A stretch of DNA of 64,000 nucleotides from Sphagnum magellanicum (GCA_021904315.1 CM038918.1:12973349-13037348), one strand, 5' to 3'; positions 24,651-37,567 are shown, counted from the first letter of the stretch. A program made the numbers and translations. The notes: generated by a model from the letters alone, not told the origin.

Positions 24651-26066
24651 AATTTCTTAGGATAATGGTGTTCCAATGACTAGTTATGGTTGATTGGTCA
24701 CAATGATTGACTGAGCATTGATTTGTATTGACTAGTTGGTCATGGTGATTGGCTCACATGTGCTGATTATATGCTCACTTAGTGTATATTGTCCCATATT
24801 TATTGGTTTTTTAATAAGCATGAAGCACAGATTTAATATTACATTTGGAGGTTATAAGTAGTGCATTGCTAGAATTGCCCCTAGTACAAATTGCTCTACT
24901 ATCAACAATTATTTTGGCTTCTTAGTTCTTATAAAGGAAGAATACTGAAAATTGATCAGGAGTTCATTTTTAGGAGATCCTGCAAAATAATTTGATAGCG
25001 AATTGAGCTCTCGTATATCTTGACTGGGTGAAGCTTTTTGAGCTCTCATTCTTCCCTGATCTTCAGGCTATGCCTCTGAAGTTCTAAGTCCCTTTGGACC
25101 TATTAGAAAATAAGATGCAAAGTATGTAATTAGAACAGAAAAATGCACAGTTCATTCTAGTTTTATCTTCTATGTGGTTCAAACCCCTGATTTTGAAGCT
25201 TGCATGGCATGGAAGCACGCTCAAAAAGAGGTCAATCTGAACTGAATTGCAAGGGAATTTTCCCATGATCAGGCACCAACAGGCTGTCAGAATGTCAAAG
25301 AGCTGTCACACACTCACTATGAACTTCACATACTTAAAAAACCCTTAGACTCACTCCCCTTAATCAGACCTAACCAAGAACCACCACCAATTTAGGGCAA
25401 GTACTGGGATTCCGCAGGCTTGCATCTCCCAGATCTGGAATTGCCACATGCATTTGACACTGGAAACTGGAAACAGACAATTTAGTTGACCCAAAACCTG
25501 AAAGCAATAACTCTTCTTTCCGCATCTGTAATTGTAATTGATCACTCTTCTTGCACTTTTGTCACACCACTGCAAACAAAAGCCAACACAATACTTGGGT
25601 GCTTTATGTTATGGAGCAGCTGCTTAACCATAAGTAAATAACACTGCAAAATAACACTGCAAAAGATTCTATGTGGGAATACGAGGTGCCAAACTAAGTA
25701 CCAAGTTTTTTAAGTTTGAAAATATAACTGTGGAGTGCCTGTGATTAACTGAACTGAGTGTACTTTAGAGTGTGGGGGAACATGTAAAAAGCTGTAACTT
25801 CCTGGTGCCTAAGTTAACAACTGATCTGAACAGAACCTTGTCTGTCACTATGCTGCTCTTGTACCTAGAATCCATGTAACTTCAAATGTTGTATGATAAC
25901 TGTGCCAGTAGGCCTGTGTGTGACCCAGATTGTTAGAACTGGCAGTTCCACTTTCAAGACCATGCTATTTCTGGCTGAACTCTGTTAGAGAATAGAGCAA
26001 GTGCATAGCCAGTGGCTGGAGACTTCGTAATTGAATGACTTATTGCTACTACCCATGCCCTGTTGT
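24651..26066 (-). other. Downstream flank of the SPOC gene
   Basis: Composition changes at about 24.7-24.9 kb from AT-rich to the balanced type seen around the gene. The part next to 26067 is expected to hold the 3' untranslated region of the minus-strand gene. A short repeated GACTAGTT..TGATTGG motif occurs near 24677-24760. No further coding exon is seen. Confidence 0.5.
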
Positions 26067-29000
26067 TCATTGGGGGGAGCTGTGCTCCCTCCTTGATCTC
26101 TTTGCCTCCCTGCCTTGTCCATTCCAAGGTTCCCTGGCCAAGGGCTCCCACAAGTGTGGCTCTCCAGGGTTAGCAGTCCTTGCTAGGGGTTGATGGAAGT
26201 GAGGAGGTTCCTGTTGCCATTGCCGTAGTTGAGGGGGCTGTTGGATCGTTCCTCGCACATCTTGCATGGGATGCCGTGGATGTGGAGAGGATCCCAGATT
26301 CTGTGGGTGACCCCGGAGGTCCCCTTCATTGAAGGGAAATTGCACAGATGCTTTCCATTCAGGAAGATCATTATTTCTTGCCACATGATTGGAAGCTGAT
26401 AAAGAACCATATGAAGTTGAAATATCATCATGCTTCTCAGGACCCAGACCTCTCCAAGGCTCCCTGAAAAAAATCCGAGGATCTTGCTCTTGTCGCCCTT
26501 TTTGTAGCCCTTTCTCTGAAACAGATGCTTCCAAACTGGCAACATCAAATAATTGTGGAGGTAGGTTTCTAGGGGAAAAAGAGTGTTTGCTAGGATAAGG
26601 TCTGGCAGGCCTTGTGGGTAAGCTGACCATAGGAAACTTAGGACTAGGAAGCTCATGTACACTACTAGAGTGGCTACGGAGAGTACCTGAGAAATGGGGT
26701 GGGAGATGGGGATGCTCTGCCTTAGGCACAGTGACAGAAAACTGTGCAGCAGCATGAACATCTGTGACAGGGACATCCACCCCATGATTCCCAAAATCAA
26801 ACTCGGGCAGATCATCATCATCCTCCATGATCCCAGGTTCCCTTGCAGGAGTTGGGTTCAATGGAGGTGCAGGCCAAAAGCCTGGGGGCAAATCTCGAGA
26901 AGCTTCAGAACCTGACATAGCACTGGGAAGGCCAGGAGATTGCTTTGTAACAGGAAGCAGAGGTACACAACTTGGAGGAGTCCTTCCAGGAGTAAACCCT
27001 GGAGGCATGTCCATGGCTACAGGAGGAGTGTTTGACACATAATTGACTCCAGGGACACTGGGGGACAACGCATGCAACAAAATTCTAGAAGGCTGCTCAT
27101 CTTTGGATGGTGAAACAGCTTGGAAATTAGCAAAGACATGCGTTGATGATAATGCAGAGCTAACATGAGTGGTAGCTCGTGGTGTGTCCCGGCTAGGATG
27201 TTTCATATCAACTAATCCCCCTGCCCGGCTCTCTGAGGGTGACTCATTAGCAACTGGTACTCTCTTTAAATTACTGTTGTTACGGTCTGGCAGCCTAGAA
27301 GAAGACAAAGCTCGGCTTCTACGCCACACAACAACACCAACTAAAACTACGTGTTTGTTTTGTGATTCTGAAGATTCAGCATGTCCATGCTCACTCAAAA
27401 GCTTTGATGTGGCGTTGCTGGGGGGCAGCAGGTAAAGCTCAAAACCCGGTGCAGGCTCCACAAAGCCTACTCGATCACCCATCTGATATTGAGTTGCAAC
27501 CTGCAATTTCCAAATCTCCCACCACATCAATCAACAAAGTGTGCAGAACTAATAAAGTGCAAAATAGGTGCAACAGCAAACCAAGCCATTAGTGACTCAG
27601 TATCATTAAGGACCATGTTCACAAATTAAGTACCAAAATTAACCTGCGGTTTGCCAAAAAGGCTCCATTTTCTTACAATGGTTAGGCATAATGGGCATGT
27701 GTTTCTCCAGCAAACAAGAGATGGCCCTGAGGAAAAAACTGTCAAAATGTGAAGGTATGAGAGGCTGTTTCAAGCCTTGAGAGGCCAGTGGCCTGTTTGT
27801 GGGCAGGCCATAACCATAAAGTAGGTTCTCCAACCTTGATGGATAGAGTTCACCTCAATTGGACAGGCCCCGAGGAAAACTAAATTGAAGCCAAGTAATT
27901 TGTGGCAACTGCCAACTAAGCAGTATCCACTTAGTATGGCAAATCACTTTCAGTTATCACTTGATTCTTAAAACCAACAGATAAATTACAAGGAGATGTC
28001 CCATCAAGCCATAATTTAAACAAGGTTGTACACCCAGTGGTTGAATCTGACCACAGGGTCCAGAGACACATACATTGTGATTATGTGTTTTCTTGCTTAA
28101 CTTGTCAAACAAGGAGCTCCTTAACAATTCCCAGGACTTTGGACTTTCATGTGGTCCTCAAATCAGTTCACCCAACAAATACATATTGCAAGATTTAAAG
28201 TAATACCTAATGAATGCTGTGCACGTTCATCATTGCGACAGTGAAAAATTAAAATGAGCTTCAACAATCTCAGTTGAAACCTGTTTCCAATAATCACCCG
28301 ACGAGTTGAATAGACACTATTTACCTGTATTGCACACCTCTGACCTCTGGACCTACATATCAGTTTGCTTACCATGAACAATTCTCCTCCAAACATGAAG
28401 TGTCTACAATGAAATAGACCTATGCATCTACAAAATTGCAATCTTACAAAACACAGTGCAGGACATATTTCAGTACAGGTCTTGTATTTCCCTTGGGGTT
28501 AAAATACAATTGTCTAGAAGCCTAATTCTGTATGAATGATAGATGAACAAATGGAAAAGTGAAGTAATTGCAGAGAGACATATATATAAGGTATCAGAGT
28601 CAACTCCACAACAATGCTTTGAAGGTGTAAACATTTTGTCAGTTCCAGGAAAACCAAAACTATCATGACAAGAATTAGTGCAGCCATAGGCTTGCGAATG
28701 TCACTCACAAGTATTGGACTAATATCAGACTATCACCTTCATCATGACAGTGACTAGCTACCATAAATACCCATTAACTTCATCAGCTCCCATGCCAGAT
28801 GCTGGATACCAAAAGTACATAAAATTGCCAACAAACCATTATACAAACATCTGCATCCTAAGTCTCTGTCAAATGTCCAGAAGTTATCAGAAGACTCAGT
28901 CATGATGTGGTTTACCACTCAAGAGACCTAGTGAATAACAAAAGTTACAGCATGTTCATTCAAGCTGCAATAAGCTTGTGAGGGTAAGCTTCAGTTTATT

Positions 29001-32000
29001 TGAGCTTGTTTGTGTACAAGCAAGTATCTAAGCCTAATGCATAGAGATGCCTAATAGAGGGTAGTGGTTGGGGCCACCTGCACCCTGGACATATCCTTTA
29101 GGTACTCCATCCTTGATTGCAGACAGAAACTCCACAGAAACATGTAAGGTAACCAAACAAATGTTATTATTCCTACCAGCCAACCCAAATCAAACACAAA
29201 AAGCATAACATCATACATATCACTAAAGATATGGGACCATAACCTTCATCATGAATGGCAGCAACTAGCTGCCATTACTCCACACTGCCTTATTGGCTCA
29301 CGAATATGGTAGAAAAGTATATAATCATCTACTCAAAAGACTTAAGGGACAAAATTGTAAAAAATCTGAATCCTCAGTTCTGTCACATTTCCAGAAGCAA
29401 TGGAAAGACTCAGCATGTTGTCAGCTAATACTCCAGAGGCGTTCATGCCGCACAAAAAGAATGTAGAATGATCGACTTAAGTGTTTAGCCAAAAAATGTT
29501 ACAAATAACCACATTAAGTACCTTTTGCTTCAACAGAAAGCATCATGTCATCATCACACACATAGAAGTCACGATTGGCAACAGGGCTGGCAAAAAGCAA
29601 TGCTTAGATGATAGAGAAAGTGGTGGTTCAAACCACTAGTTAGCTAATGCCTTCAACTTCATATAACATGGACTGAAAGCAAACACGTCACCATAGCAGG
29701 TAAACCACAAGCTAAAAGTCTTCCCAAAACACTGATTCCTGCTCTAAAATTATGTGGTACCATCATTCACACTGTCTTCTATTCCCTTCTCTAAAAACTT
29801 CCAATTTTGCAGGATTGCCACTTGATCTGGAACCTTCACTTAATGTCGGGCAACGTCCTCTACTCTTAATTATCATTTCTCACATTTTATCAACTTACCC
29901 CTTGCAGTGACCAGTGCTGGATTATGTAAGCCAGCACCCATCAGAGCACCATCCATTGGAAACCCATTGTGACTCAATTGTGGTTCATCCACAATGGAGT
30001 TACCAAGATTCCAACTTGGTCGGTGGAACCTATCCTGTGAACCCTCCCACTTCCCCCTTTCCCTAGCTACCTAGGCAACTACTGATGTAAGCGGGTATGT
30101 ATCATAGGTGCATAGGTAGGGAATGTAAGTTGTTAATATGTAGGTAGGTAAGGCACTTGATGGCTACTAGGTAAGGTCGATACATGTGGACAGTTAGTAA
30201 ATAGCTAACTATGGTGGTTATCTATGGGACAGGAATAGAATGAAAAAGTGTTTCCTGTTCAAACATAATCCATCCTGCATCCAGTGGGTTCTGGCACTCT
30301 GGCACTCAACATACAGAAACCAGCATGTGGTGGGTTTCAAGTTTTCCAGAGGTAGCAGCTGAGCTATTTGCCCAGTAACTGAAAACTTCCTAACAACTAC
30401 ACCAGTCACAAAAATCCACAAGGTAGTGCCTATATCTACCAGTGCAGAGGCCACTAAACTATTACCTGAACCCAACCATGTCAGGTAAGGGGATACAAAT
30501 AGACTGAAAACCAGCAGGTACAAAAAATGTCAAAGTTCGAAACAGATGACTATGACCCTCCAGCCAGCAGTAACATCATAGATACAGTGTACAGGGTATA
30601 GAGTAGAATACAAACCTCTTTCAAGTGTGATTTGAGTGCTCTGGAGTCCTCATGCCCCTCTTGCAGAAAGAATGAGACAGCCTGCAATCAGACAACAAGA
30701 AAGATTTGAGAGAGAAACAGATCATCATAAAAAAGAACCTTTTCCAACCCAGCAGTAGCTAGGCTCCTCTAGTTTGGCAGTTTCCTTGATTCCCAAGTTT
30801 ACTGGGAATTATGCAAATCTTTAGTTGTATGTCATGACACAAGGCTGAATAAAATAGTCAAAAAATTTGCTGTTATTGCCACAGACATAAGTGAGACAAA
30901 TACACCCACAACCAAGTACTGGAGCATGGAACATGCATACAACAACAGTAAGGCTCGGATACCGCACAGTATCCACTGAAGCTATTGGAGGATTGTGTTT
31001 TTAACTGTAACATATGACCTTTGTAACAACATAAAGTCACAAATGTTGTAGATCTATACCGTTACAGTGCGAGACCGTGATTGCTGCAATTCTTGAAGAA
31101 ACTTGCTCAGATGTGTCAGCCGCACCCTGCCTTTCACCTCCAAGGACTTTGGCCAATCCTTGAGGTCCAACTTCTCACCACTGCATTACACCTCAACCTC
31201 AAAGTTAAAAAATCCTTGAAAATATCTCTTGAGAGAGACATTGCCAGTACCATGATGCAACAGGTACACGTCTTCCTAAGTAACTCTACAGGAAAAGCAG
31301 TGGATAACTTCTCAGTAGGACAACTTTGCCACCTCATTCTCTCCCCAAGGTTCCCTGTTGCACAATGTCAGGAATCAGGTCACCCAGTTTCACCCACTGA
31401 ATAGATGGGGTCCTGATAATGATAACTCCTTGAAGTGCACTGAAGGGCTCAAAACCACAACTTTTTGTAGGTGGCCACAGGCTCTACCATGAGCTTCTGG
31501 CCTGAAGCTTGAAGACTAAAGGTTGCATGCAGTGATACATGTCATACAAGAACAATGACCTTGCATATTTTGCAAAAGGACTTCAGTTGACTACAGTAAG
31601 GTGTGATACAGGCCTGGCAGCATCATTCCAGTAATCCAAGATCTGCAATTATCACAAATCCTGCTTTACACAGGATGAGGTCTCCCAGTGCCTGCTTTGT
31701 GCTTTGTTATAACCCTAATGTGGCCTATAGGCTACCATACCACCAATTCTACCCAGTCCTGCTCAGGTCCGGAAAGTGCTTCTAGAAACTCCCCCACAAG
31801 CTTGATACCAAGTCTACACTGGTGATGACAGTAACAAATATGCCACAATTGCTAGAAACATGGAAGCTAGATATGAGGAGCACTGATACAAACTGAAACA
31901 TAGACTGAAAAGAAACAAAAATCATGTAGAAAAGGCCTCAGGAGTGCAAACCTTCTGTACACTATCTCCACAGGTGACAACCGTGATGTGCTGAGCTGAA

Positions 32001-35000
32001 GGTTACCATCCCAAATCACTCCTGCATCCTCACCAGTTGTCTTCCCAGCTTCTCCTACCTGTGGCAGAACCATTTCAACAACGTCTACACTTTTCACACT
32101 CTGGCTCTTCTCAGATTTTCCTCTTTCATTGACTGATTCAAGCTTCGGTGTTGTATTTGATGGGGCACCAGCATCAGCAGTTTCAACAGCCTCTGGTACA
32201 GCTGCAACTGGAACCCTTGGGCCCACAGGTGCACCCTCACAGAGATCCTCCTGGGCACTTCCTTTGTCGTCATCTTCATGAGCATCCATGTACTCATCAA
32301 GTGACATGATCTGTGGTAAATTGCTGTCCAGTTCTGGCACTTCCAAATCCATTCTCTCTGACTGGCTTTCTGGAGGAAGTAATTCCTCCGATTTGGATGG
32401 GGAAGTATCAGCAAAGTCACCATGAACACTGTCCAGAGGCCGGGATCGTTTCAAGGAAGGCAGGATGGTGTTCCTCTCAACCTGAGCAGGTTCAAGACTC
32501 TTGGTCCTAACTATTTCTTCTGACCCAGTTTCCATAACTTTGTCCTCTCTGCTACCTTCCTTTTCAGAAACTGCCACTGGGAAACTTGACTGACTTGCAG
32601 AAGCCATAATGTCCACCATATTCTCACTCTGGACATTCACAATAACTTCACCCTTGTGTGTCTTCTTCACAATCTTCGTGAGATCTGTGTCAGCTTCTGT
32701 CAGAACAACCCACTTGTCAAGTGCCTGCTCCTTTGCATTTCGCCACTCAGAGAGCTCCCGGGATGCAAGTTGCTCTGCACTCATCCGACAAAGATCGGCT
32801 GGGGTTATTTCCCCTGTGAACACTCGGGCTCGAAGCTCTGGGTTGCTCTTATCCTTCAAATTGAAGAGGAGGGAGCGTGCCTTTTGATTGTAGGTCTTCT
32901 TGAAACCACAGAGCTTGAAGAGCTGTGCTTCAATATCAACTGCAACTCGTTTCGCTTGATCCATAAGCTGTAAACCTCCTTTTGATCCCTCAAATGCCTC
33001 CCTCCTGGGGACTGATCTAACTGGCACAAAGGGACCACCCTCCACCTTCAGCTTCTTGAGTGGTGACTCTGCTACTCCACATGATTCCAATACCTCATTG
33101 TAAGCAGATATTTCTGGGTAGTCAAAGATAGATGGCATATCACTTCCACTTGCATCAACTTCCATTGCCTCTTCTTTTGGCCTGGCCTCATTGTGTACAC
33201 CCAAATCAACAATAACATGTTCCTTGTTTTCATTCGCACCATGTGAAAGTTGAACAGCCTCTAAACTGGCAGTGTCCTGGTCCCATCAATAAACAGCATA
33301 CCCAAGGTGTCAATTTCGCATCCAGAAGACACTGTGTATGGTTAAATGAGACAAGAAGTCCAAGAACTGGAGGACTAAAAGAAGGAGCTGCCAATGTTGG
33401 CAAAGCAGTCACCCCATTCCACCTGAAATAACTAAACATAACACATTTAGAAAAGACCGCCACCTTCATCAGGAAGGGCAGTCACTAGCAGCCATGACTT
33501 CCCATGGACTTTATTAGTTGCCAATATTGGATAACATAAATACATAGTAATCTGCTCAAGGAAGAAAAAACTATACAAAAGTCTGCTTCCTGCTTCCTTT
33601 GTTTTTGTTGCATTTCCAAAAGAAGTGGGAAGGCTCAGTCATGATGTTGGCCAGCAGTCAAGAGACATAAACATAGCACATAGAATGCACTCATTCAAAC
33701 TCAGATCCAACTCCAAAGGTCCCACAAATACAATATAACAGCAACATATGTTAAGCCTGGGTTAGACCACAATGTTGTCATTTTGCTTGGTAGGGCTGTG
33801 AAGGTGATCAAACCCTGTGCCCAAATTGCATTAATGACAATATGTTACATCAAATCAAAATTAGCTAGTAGTCAGGGGACAGAAGGCATTACCTATTGAG
33901 GTTCTAAAATCTCACAATGCTACTGGGAGCCTTGGAATCTAGTCAGACCCCAACAGCCTGTCCTATTCAGAACCACAACAGCAGGGCAGACCCTGAGACA
34001 CAAGAGTTCACTACAGACTACCAAAGTTCAATGAGGCTCTGGGCATTCACCATTTGACTGTTGTGCCATCTTCACCTATGCAACACGAAAACCTGACTGA
34101 CTGGACTGCTGGAAAATCTAAAATGAAGTTAAAATCACAACAGACTCACATGTGATAAACCAGCATCCTGCTGTTCTTCCCGTGCATTCAGTTGCCCTTT
34201 TGTCTCTTCAGTTTCCTTCTTTGCATCTTTCACCACACCCAGCACACTCTTCACAAGATGTTTGCTGACAACCATTTCAAGAGCTGATGTCAAGGACTCC
34301 CGGAGCTTTTGCCGCACGGTCAGCATGTCTGAGGCCACTTGAGGACTTCTTTGAGAAGGAGAGTCAATCATCTGCACCTGCAACTGTCCATCCCAAAATG
34401 AATACTGTAACCTGGCACAAGCAGAGCTATAAGGCAAAAGAACACAATTGTTGTTTTGCTAACTGATAGTGAATGACTGATGAGCAACAAATAGCAACCT
34501 CCAAATCCCTGAAGCCTAGAGTACAGACTCTCAGGCATATGCAACTAGACCACAAATACAGAGATTCATGACTGAGAAAATACAAAACCCCAGACTCAGG
34601 AATTGCCATCTGTAAAGAACCATGGAACCAGGTTGGCAGGCAGCAAACCACAGACCTCTATTCACCTCCAAAATCTGTTTTGATGAGCTAGCAAGAAGCT
34701 GATCAAAAAACACATACGCAGTACCTTTGGTTTCTGTTCAAGTTGTGGTTGAGGCTTGACATCCCCAAACTCATGGCTCTTTGCAAGAATGGCCACCTAC
34801 ACAGTTGCAGGCCATCAAAAGATGAGGTCCAACATTCGCTCTTAGTCAGCAACAGATGCTGCAGCATCTTACAAATGTGTCTGTGGCAATCACACATTTC
34901 TCCCTTTTTCCATTTCCACTGAACATGACATAGTAGTACTTGAGTAAAGAGTGCCCATACCTTTAGTTGGTGCTCTTGCTGTCGAGCAGCCTTGATCTCA

Positions 35001-35119
35001 AGCTTCTGACGGGGTTCTACTTTTATTTGCAGATCTGGCTGGTCATCAAGAGGAGGGTGGATTGGAAAGGGGTCGAACATGCTAGGAGGCTCCATGGTGA
35101 TAAAAGACATCTCTGCCAT
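26067..35119 (-). CDS. TFIIS-central-like and SPOC domain protein, seven exons
   Basis: Nuclear transcription or RNA-processing factor of the plant PHF3/DIDO-like group (Arabidopsis At5g11430 and At5g25520 type). In that group the SPOC domain is known from animals to bind the phosphorylated RNA polymerase II tail. Exons, in coding order: 35119-34961, 34796-34725, 34377-34150, 33276-31952, 31180-31060, 30681-30616, 27500-26067. All introns are GT-AG and all phases match, giving about 1134 residues. Residues 98-106 (VRQKLRESL) begin the TFIIS-like region. The core is at about 258-335, with KARSLLFNLKDKSNPELRAR, GEITPADLCRM and ASRELSEWR. SPOC spans about 573-685: VIWDGNLQL, GEK, KDWPK, LEVKGRVRL, LSKFLQEL, SRSRTVT, and VGFVEPAPGFELYLLPP. 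The tail to 1134 is proline-rich, apparently disordered, and ends in a basic KRSRREH stretch. The ATG at 35119 has purine -3 and G +4, with an in-frame TAA upstream. No PHD finger or zinc ribbon is seen. Confidence 0.92.
28727..29095 (-). repeat. Intronic dispersed repeat, copy a (most complete)
   Basis: It lies in the 3.1-kb last intron of the SPOC gene. It opens with GACTATCACCTTCATCATG and CAGTGACTAGCT, then ACTTCATCAGCTCC, and ends near GGTTGGGGCCACCTGCACCC. Copy d at 54057-54330 shares both ends. No reading frame. Strand of the original element is unknown; minus is given because it sits in a minus-strand intron. Confidence 0.75.
29234..29470 (-). repeat. Intronic dispersed repeat, copy b
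   Basis: It begins GACCATAACCTTCATCATG followed by ATGGCAGCAACTAGCTGCCA, then a CTACTCAAAAGAC, CATTTCCAGAAGCAATGG and AAGACTCAGCATG series also found in copies a and c. It follows copy a head-to-tail in the same intron. Confidence 0.7.
30616..31180 (-). other. Two small SPOC-domain exons, easily missed
   Basis: Exon 31180-31060 (121 bp) encodes GEKLDLKDWPK through SRSRTVT. Exon 30681-30616 (66 bp) encodes 22 residues, AVSFFLQEG through SHLKE. Both are flanked by clean GT and AG sites and restore a continuous SPOC domain between exon 4 and the last exon. They are listed separately because they are too short to stand out as open frames. Confidence 0.88.
33455..33700 (-). repeat. Intronic dispersed repeat, copy c
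   Basis: In the intron between exons 3 and 4 of the SPOC gene. It begins GACCGCCACCTTCATCAGG, then GGCAGTCACTAGCAGCCAT, then CATTTCCAAAAGAAGTGGGA and GGCTCAGTCATGATG, matching copies a and b in order. Confidence 0.68.
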
Positions 35120-35259
35120 GCCTTTTTCTGACCTGCCCTTCTGTTAGGAGAATCTGAACACGTCTTCAACACATGGGCGTAGCTTTCTCATCAAGACATC
35201 TTCTCTCAGATTCTCAACCTGCAAACAGGCTGAAAGGCAAGATTTGAACGACCACCCCT

Positions 35260-35291
35260 GGGCGGGGGGGGCGGGGGGGGGGGAGGGGGGG
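35260..35291 (+). repeat. G-rich tract upstream of the SPOC start codon
   Basis: Runs of G interrupted by single C or A (GGGCGGGGGGGCGGGG and onward), able to form a G-quadruplex on the plus strand. It lies about 140 bases upstream of the minus-strand ATG. Confidence 0.85.
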
Positions 35292-35631
35292 ACTCCAATC
35301 GCAAAAGAAAAAGCAGTTGTGATGAGAAGAGCGGAAAGGTGTTCTTCTTCAATGCACTCTTGCACAAAACGCCATTTCAGGAACTCGCTCCTACGAAAAG
35401 CAACCTGAAGACGCGCGCCAAAAAAGAAGAAACGAAAAATCAAAAGGGTTAAGGACAGCCAAAAGGGTTTGCATTTTCTGGTACCAAGAAAGAAGCCTAT
35501 CAAACCCTAACTCATCGCCCACAGCAAAAGGGGAAGAAGAACAAGAAGAGCCTGTAGGGTAGATCATATCCATCAAAAGCAGAACAGAAAGACATAACTA
35601 CTGAAGAAAACATACTTAGCAGGAAACGAAA

Positions 35632-35658
35632 AAGAAGAAGAAGAAGAAGAAGAAGAAG
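35632..35658 (+). repeat. GAA trinucleotide microsatellite
   Basis: About nine GAA units. On the gene's coding strand this reads as TTC/CTT repeats. Confidence 0.95.
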
Positions 35659-36316
35659 CCACAAAAAAAAACCTATCGCATCTCAATTGTGCAGATGAAG
35701 CAGGCCAGAGGCAAGGATAAGTAAATGAGATGCAATAATAACAAGGGGGGGAAAAAATGACTACGCCGGCTGCAGCAAACCCTCTGTCTGAACAAGCAAG
35801 CTGTATTGAAATAAGTTGTCATAACACCCAAAGACAGTTTCTTATAGAGTAAGCGAGGGAGCGAGCAAACACAGACACCTAACGAAACGCAGCAGCAGCA
35901 GGGGGGGAAAAAAAAAACAAAAAACCCACAAAAAAGTTGTGTACGCTATATATATACATCATCCTAACAAAGATGTGGCGGCTGAAACCTGTAACAAACA
36001 AAAATCTAACAACACTGGAGAGAGAGAGAGAGAACACGGATAAAAAAACCACTCACACGTAGCAAGCAAAGCAAGCAGAGAACATGATCACAAAAAGAGT
36101 TGATCTTGACAGTTGAGAAAAAAAAAAGGGGAAACAAGAAAGCATGAGGCAAAGAGACAGAGACAGAGAGAGATGGGAAGTCTTACAGCAGCAGCTTAAG
36201 AGCAGCGTTGTTGCACAATTTTGTGGTGGGTATTTGCCCCAACCCGACCAATTGGGCAAGAAGAAGAAGAAGAGAGAGCAAAGTAAGAAAGAGACAAGAG
36301 AAGCAGCGTCCCAGTG

Positions 36317-36349
36317 TGAGAGAGAGAGAGAGAGGGAGAGAGAGAGAGA
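36317..36349 (+). repeat. GA dinucleotide microsatellite
   Basis: GA repeats with one GGG interruption. Further short GA tracts lie at about 36019-36032 and 36597-36612. Confidence 0.95.
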
Positions 36350-36619
36350 TTGCGAGTACCTACCTCCATGCCAAGCACAGAAGGGTACCTACGTTGCAGT
36401 AAGTAGTGAGGCGAGGAAGAGAACCAACCGTGACAGGCAAGAGGGTAGGTAGGTAGGTAGGTAGGGGGGAAATGAGAAAAAAAAACTAAAAAAAACTTTC
36501 TGGCGAATTTTTTGTGTGTTAAGTTTCGCCAAATTTTGGATATGAAAAAAATGAAAAAAAAAAAAAAAACGCTGAAATTTGGCACGCCAATAAAAGAGAG
36601 AGAGAGAGAGGAGAGTGAG

Positions 36620-37500
36620 TGGGTAGGGGTCATCATCATGTAATATGTGTTGCACAACTTTTTGCTTTAAAGCCTGCGCCCCCCCCCCCCCCCTCCTCTC
36701 TCTCTCCGTCCATCCATTTTTCATCCCAACGCTTCTTTGGTAGGTTATCATCATTTAATATGAGTCCACAAACCCTTTTTTTCGTGTGTTTTATTGCCTC
36801 TCTGTTCATCCATTTTTCATCCACCTAGCGCTTCTTTAGTAGTTCATCACCATGAAATCACAATTTTTTTTTGGTTTTATATAGGCTCTCTCTGTCCATC
36901 CATTTTTCAGCCACCCAACACTTCTTTGCAGTAGGTCATCATCATCCATCATGTAATGTGAAATTACAACATTTTGTTGTTTTATTTTTTGGCTCTCTCT
37001 GTTCATCCATTTTTCATCCACCCAATGTTTTTTTGGTAGGTCATCATATGTAGAATGTGAGATCACAAACTTTTTTTTGGGTTTATCTCCTCCTTTGTTC
37101 ATCCATTTTTCATCCACCCAACACTTCTTCAGTAGGTTATTATCATATAATATGTTAAGTCACAACCTTTGTTTGTTGTATAGTGCCTCTATGTTTATCC
37201 TTTTTTCATCCATTCAAATGCTTCTTCGGTAGGTCATCATCATATAATGTGAGATCACAACTTTTGTGTTTTATAGCATCTCCATTCATCCATTTTTCAT
37301 CCACCTCATGCTTCTTTGGTAGGTCATTATCATGTAATGTGAGATTACAAATGTTTTTTCTTTAGAGCCGCTCCATCCATCCATCCATTTTTCATCCACC
37401 CCATGCTTCTTTGGTAGGTCATGATCATGTAATGTGTTCACAACTTTAACTTAAATGGCCTTTCCATCCATCCAAGTTTTAGTTCTTCAACAGTAGGCTA
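36620..37500 (+). repeat. ~95-bp tandem array, about eight full copies plus partial ends
   Basis: Copies are anchored by CATCCATTTTTCATCCACC at 36711, 36807, 36897, 37004, 37100, 37197 (variant), 37287 and 37382 (spacing 96, 90, 107, 96, 97, 90 and 95), with a decayed ninth near 37472 and a partial one before 36711. Each unit continues with GCTTCTTTGGTAGGTCATCA, TCATGTAATGTGAGATCACA, a T-rich stretch and a GCCTCTCTG end. A 15-base poly-C interrupts the first partial copy. No coding capacity is seen. It lies about 1.5-2.4 kb upstream of the SPOC start codon. Confidence 0.95.
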
Positions 37501-37567
37501 AGTTATTGGCTCCCATTGGACTTTATCCAAACCCCAACACCTGGCGCCCCAGCATGATGTCCCCAGC

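Larger units (their letters stand above)
35120..36620 (-). promoter_or_regulatory. 5' flank of the SPOC gene: promoter and leader region
   Basis: On the coding strand the region is strongly pyrimidine-rich. It contains CTT repeats (35632-35658), several CT repeats (about 36019-36032, 36317-36349 and 36597-36612) and a C-rich tract (35260-35291). Such CT stretches are common in plant 5' leaders and core promoters. A candidate leader-intron acceptor, TTCTCCTAACAG, ends at 35141, 21 bases before the ATG. No long reading frame is supported. Confidence 0.55.

Noticed and set aside
26183..26821. 212-residue minus-strand frame within the last SPOC exon
   Set aside because: It is another frame of the proline-rich exon; the splice phase supports the other frame.
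29580..29645. tRNA-like stretch with GTGGTGGTTCAAACCACTAG
   Set aside because: The T-arm-like piece is convincing alone, but no acceptor stem, D-arm or anticodon arm can be drawn around it. At best it is a SINE fragment or chance.
36196..36657. Minus-strand frame rich in SLSLSLS and FFFFF
   Set aside because: It is produced by GA/CT microsatellites and poly-A runs in the promoter region.
36620..37500. Regular repeat spacing suggestive of a CRISPR array
   Set aside because: The units are contiguous ~95-bp tandem copies without unique spacers, in a eukaryotic nuclear context.
37538..37562. TGGCGCCCCAGC resembling a retrotransposon primer-binding site
   Set aside because: Only eight bases resemble known binding sites, and no LTR ends just before it.
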